From Saprospiraceae bacterium (GTDB lineage: Bacteria > Bacteroidota > Bacteroidia > Chitinophagales > Saprospiraceae): a DNA stretch of 8,697 nt. The notes below the pieces were generated by a model. The model was not told where the DNA came from and made no database searches. It was given only the letters and a program-made list of their open reading frames with translations. Both the position numbers and the translations under genes were made by a program. Position 1 is the first letter of the stretch; every line of letters starts with the position of its first letter. This document shows, piece by piece, positions 6,372-8,697 of the stretch. The stretch spans positions 1-8,697 of the forward strand of contig JABWAJ010000216.1 in assembly GCA_013361075.1 (NCBI GenBank), written 5' to 3'.

Positions 6372-6581
6372 GTGGAATACGCTGTACGCATTAACCCGGA
6401 AAAGCAGAACGAGTTTCTGCAATTGCTCAAAGCCTGGCAGAGTCTGGGCGTTGTCGAATATTACGAAGTGCTGAAAGATGGTGCGCAACTCCTTTCCGGC
6501 AAGTCAACGGCAACCGGCAACCTGCAAAAGAATATGGCAACCCCTGATTGGGCTGATCATTACCGCGATTTGGTGGACTAA
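6372..6581 (+). CDS. Small protein of unknown function, GTG start
   Basis: I do not recognise this 69-residue protein. It starts with GTG (6372-6374), three bases after the phoH stop, with no Shine-Dalgarno of its own, so translation is probably coupled to phoH. It begins MEYAVRINPEKQNEFLQLLK, a beta-strand then amphipathic helix, followed by LGVVEYYEVLKDG (second strand) and a C-terminal stretch ending DWADHYRDLVD. Acidic and basic residues are mixed; there is no signal peptide, membrane segment or metal-binding motif. The size and strand-helix-strand look recall short antitoxin-type proteins of Bacteroidota, but no toxin gene is next to it, so this is only a suggestion. The codon structure and tight spacing argue that it is real. 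Confidence 0.6.
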   Translation: MEYAVRINPEKQNEFLQLLKAWQSLGVVEYYEVLKDGAQLLSGKSTATGNLQKNMATPDWADHYRDLVD

Positions 6582-6677
6582 ATTTTCAACGCTTTCAGAG
6601 ACTGGAGTTAGGATTTCAGGCTGCGTATATTCACCATCCATGTCTGATTTCTTGCAGCTAACGTTTTTATACAACAA

Positions 6678-7937
6678 ATGACCCGTACAATAAGCAAATC
6701 GGATCGAGTCGTCCGGGGCTCGATCGAACTGGCAAGTTCTAAAAGTATCAGCAATCGCATCCTTATCATTCGCGCTTTGAGCGAAACTCCTTTTGAGATC
6801 TACCGGCTTGCCAACGCTAAAGACACCCAACTACTTGAAGGGTTATTGAGATCAGAAGCTGCTGTGCTGGATGCAGGGGCAGCAGGAACGACTTTCCGTT
6901 TTCTTACCGCCTGGCTTTCTTTGCAGGAGGGCGAGCAGATTCTGACCGGAACCGAACGGATGAAGCAACGGCCAATCGGTGCCCTGGTAGAAGCACTCCG
7001 GCAAATCGGAGCAGATATTCACTACGTTGAAAATGAAGGTTATCCGCCACTACGCATTGGCCCACCCACTGGATTGGGGACAGTAAATGCCCTAAGCGTG
7101 CCTGCCAACATCAGCAGCCAATACATTTCCGCCCTGTTGCTCATTGCACCCTCATTGCCGTCTGGCCTGGAACTAGCACTGGAAGGAGAGATCGTTTCCC
7201 GCCCCTACATCGAAATGACGCTGCGCCTGATGGCTGCTTTTGGTGTCGGACACGAGTGGGCAGGCAATGTGATCCGGGTAGCGCCCCAAACCTATCGGGC
7301 AGAAGCAGGCACAACGGGCTTTACCATCGAGGCAGACTGGTCGGCGGCGTCTTATTATTACGCCTTAGCGGCAATAGCAGACGAAGCAGATATCCGGCTT
7401 GGAGGTTTGTACAACAATAGTTTGCAAGGGGATGCAGTTTTAGTAGAAATGATGGAGAAATTTGGGGTGCAAACGCATTTTGAGGATTCCGGCATCCGGA
7501 TTGTGAAATTGCCGGGAACACAACCACCTCCTTTTTTTGAATACGATTTCGTAAAATGCCCCGACATTGCCCAAACACTGGCGGTTGTTTGTGCAGCCCT
7601 TGGCACGCAAGGCTTGTTTACAGGCTTAGACACCCTGCGCATCAAAGAAACCGACCGGATTGCCGCGCTGCAAACGGAATTGCAAAAAACAGGGGTTTAC
7701 CTGAGTAAAATGCCACCCCGTTTTTCTAATAAAACAGGAAAGGAATTTTACATGATTGAAGGAAAATCGGAGGTGACCGCAACCCCGGTTTTCGACACCT
7801 ACGAAGACCACCGCATGGCGATGGCCTTTGCACCATTGGCTTTGCTGGGGCCGGTTGCAATTGCTGATGCCAATGTCGTTGAGAAATCTTATCCGGATTT
7901 TTGGAGCGATTTTCAGAAACTTGGATTTGTTAGTTAA
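6678..7937 (+). CDS. aroA: 3-phosphoshikimate 1-carboxyvinyltransferase (EPSP synthase)
   Basis: EPSP synthase joins shikimate-3-phosphate and phosphoenolpyruvate to give EPSP, the sixth step of the shikimate pathway to aromatic amino acids, in the cytoplasm. The protein has 419 residues, close to the family's ~430. Recognisable active-site segments in order are SKSISNR (21-27; K22 and S23 for substrate binding, R27), AGTTFRFL (69-76), KQRPIGALVEALR (96-108), the catalytic Asp in KCPDIAQT (D296), RIKETDR (321-327; E324), YEDHRMAM (375-382; R379) and K403 in VEKSYP. The segment before KSIS reads ELAS, without the usual PGD seen in many enzymes. The ATG at 6678 has no clear Shine-Dalgarno (TTTTTATACAACAA precedes it). 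The 96-bp gap from the small gene suggests its own or a shared promoter, but none matches convincingly. All key residues appear present. Confidence 0.96.
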   Translation: MTRTISKSDRVVRGSIELASSKSISNRILIIRALSETPFEIYRLANAKDTQLLEGLLRSEAAVLDAGAAGTTFRFLTAWLSLQEGEQILTGTERMKQRPIGALVEALRQIGADIHYVENEGYPPLRIGPPTGLGTVNALSVPANISSQYISALLLIAPSLPSGLELALEGEIVSRPYIEMTLRLMAAFGVGHEWAGNVIRVAPQTYRAEAGTTGFTIEADWSAASYYYALAAIADEADIRLGGLYNNSLQGDAVLVEMMEKFGVQTHFEDSGIRIVKLPGTQPPPFFEYDFVKCPDIAQTLAVVCAALGTQGLFTGLDTLRIKETDRIAALQTELQKTGVYLSKMPPRFSNKTGKEFYMIEGKSEVTATPVFDTYEDHRMAMAFAPLALLGPVAIADANVVEKSYPDFWSDFQKLGFVS

Positions 7938-7943
7938 CTTGAA

Positions 7944-8030
7944 ATGGTAAGAAAAACATGGCTTTTGAATGATGCAGAGATTGCCTTAGCGGATTTAGCG
8001 AAACCTTTGCGGGAAAAATCTCCTGCATAG
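7944..8030 (+). other. Possible 28-codon ORF or gene remnant
   Basis: An ATG at 7944, seven bases after the aroA stop, opens 28 codons to a TAG at 8028-8030. The peptide starts MVRKTWLLNDAEIALADLAK and is helix-like with regular alternation of Ala/Leu and acidic residues. There is no Shine-Dalgarno and I recognise no family. It may be a short real peptide, a decayed fragment, or chance. It occupies the first half of the 169-bp gap before rnr. Confidence 0.25.
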
Positions 8031-8067
8031 TCCTCCATTAGCCAATATTTTAAAACCCAAAACATCC

Positions 8068-8088
8068 CTGCCAACTGCAAACTGCAAG
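8068..8088. repeat. Short heptamer repeat (CTGCMAA)x3
   Basis: CTGCCAA, CTGCAAA and CTGCAAG follow one another at 8068-8088, three 7-bp units with one or two changes, ending just before the rnr start region. This is the third 7-bp-period repeat in the window and the most degenerate. At only three units it could be chance. Confidence 0.5.
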
Positions 8089-8106
8089 AATGGCAACTAA
8101 AAAAAA

Positions 8107-8697
8107 ATGACTAAGCATAAAAAAAAATCAAAACCAGCGCGCGAGAAGCTCAGCGCCAAAGACCTCAAGAAGGAAGTCTTATCTCTGTTTCGCAGAGAAC
8201 CTAAAAAGCAGTTGAACCCTAAACAGGTCATTCAAAAGTTAAAAATTGACACCAACAAAGACGCCGTTGCACACGCCCTGAACCAATTGGCAGAAGCAAA
8301 CCAACTGGTTGCGCTACCGGATTTCAGATTCCAGCTCAATCGTGCGGCCATTCAGGAACAGGCGTCCTCCCGAAGAGGTGCAGGAGGCAATGTGCGCGTC
8401 GGCGTGGTCGACATGACCCGGACGGGTGCGGCCTATATTGTTTCCGAAGGTAAAGAGGCCGATGTGTACGTTCCGGCTAAATCCATTAATACGGCCATGC
8501 ATGGCGATCGGGTCGAAGTGCGCGTCTGGACCCCAAGAGGCCGTTCCCGGGAAGAGGGTGAAGTGGTCAAAGTGCTGGAGCGGGCGACCGAACATTTTCT
8601 TGGCACCTTGTTCCTGTATCCTAAATACGGCATCGTTTCAGTGGAGGGGAAAAATCCTCTTGAAATTATGGTGGACCTCAAAGATTTAAAGGAAGCG
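8107..8697 (+). CDS. rnr: Ribonuclease R, 5' part (cut by window edge)
   Basis: The first 197 residues of a RNase II/RNB-family 3'-5' exoribonuclease are present; the catalytic RNB domain lies beyond the window. A basic leader (MTKHKKKSKPAREK) precedes a winged-helix domain (about 17-78) of the type found at the N terminus of RNase R. A first cold-shock/OB domain follows (about 95-142, GNVRVGVVDMTRTGAAYIV and DVYVPAKSINTAMHGDRVEV), then the start of a second (from about 160, EHFLGTLFLYPKYGIVS). RNase R degrades structured RNA in the cytoplasm. The ATG at 8107 is preceded by nine A residues and overlaps the TGA of a six-codon frame opened by another ATG at 8090 (ATGA overlap). One extra A would fuse them into one reading frame with the start MATKKKMTKH. 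Confidence 0.9.
   Translation, partial: MTKHKKKSKPAREKLSAKDLKKEVLSLFRREPKKQLNPKQVIQKLKIDTNKDAVAHALNQLAEANQLVALPDFRFQLNRAAIQEQASSRRGAGGNVRVGVVDMTRTGAAYIVSEGKEADVYVPAKSINTAMHGDRVEVRVWTPRGRSREEGEVVKVLERATEHFLGTLFLYPKYGIVSVEGKNPLEIMVDLKDLKEA

Noticed and set aside
6478..6681. Plus-strand frame overlapping the aroA start
   Set aside because: It lies mostly in another frame of the small gene at 6372-6581, and the peptide shows no family signature.
8314..8595. Minus-strand frames inside rnr
   Set aside because: Antisense shadows of the well-supported RNase R reading frame.

Overview
This window looks like ordinary chromosomal DNA of a Bacteroidota bacterium. The evidence is a secreted protein with a type IX secretion (T9SS) C-terminal sorting domain, a GIN-domain (DUF2807) beta-helix protein, a SMUG2/DUF4918-type DNA glycosylase, weak or absent Shine-Dalgarno sequences at several genes, and matches to the Bacteroidota -7 promoter box TAnnTTTG. 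The style of genes and intergenic repeats would suit the Saprospiria (Haliscomenobacter/Lewinella-like), but that placement is inference.

Layout. Bases 1-87 hold two exact copies of a 37-bp palindrome-containing repeat with a 50-bp period. On the minus strand follow a uracil-DNA-glycosylase-like gene (96-785), a heptanucleotide tandem array (GGCAAAA x8, 822-877) lying just upstream of that gene, and a secreted GIN-domain protein (982-1650). From a 144-bp divergent gap, all further genes are on the plus strand: an HGSNAT/NagX-like membrane acyltransferase (1795-3090), a VanY/M15B-type carboxypeptidase lipoprotein 12 bp behind it (3103-3966), a large hairpin built from 7-bp units (3970-4051), a T9SS-exported protein with a ThuA/GATase-like N-terminal domain (4090-5127), a leader stem-loop (5145-5181), a PhoH-like ATPase with a TTG start (5280-6368), a 69-codon unknown gene with a GTG start (6372-6581), aroA for EPSP synthase (6678-7937), a 169-bp gap, and the 5' end of rnr (RNase R), cut by the window edge (8107-8697).

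How the genes fit together. The acyltransferase and peptidase pair plausibly works on cell-wall amino sugars and peptides at the envelope. The PhoH-like ATPase and RNase R are both RNA-metabolism proteins, and aroA is core metabolism (shikimate pathway). None of the genes forms a recognisable new defence or mobile system. The most unusual content is intergenic: three different 7-bp-period repeats in three gaps, one a near-perfect 35-bp hairpin and one placed where it could supply a promoter -33 box; a 13-bp perfect stem-loop directly behind a perfect -7 box upstream of phoH; and a nine-A tract at the rnr start where one extra A would switch the gene to an upstream start codon.
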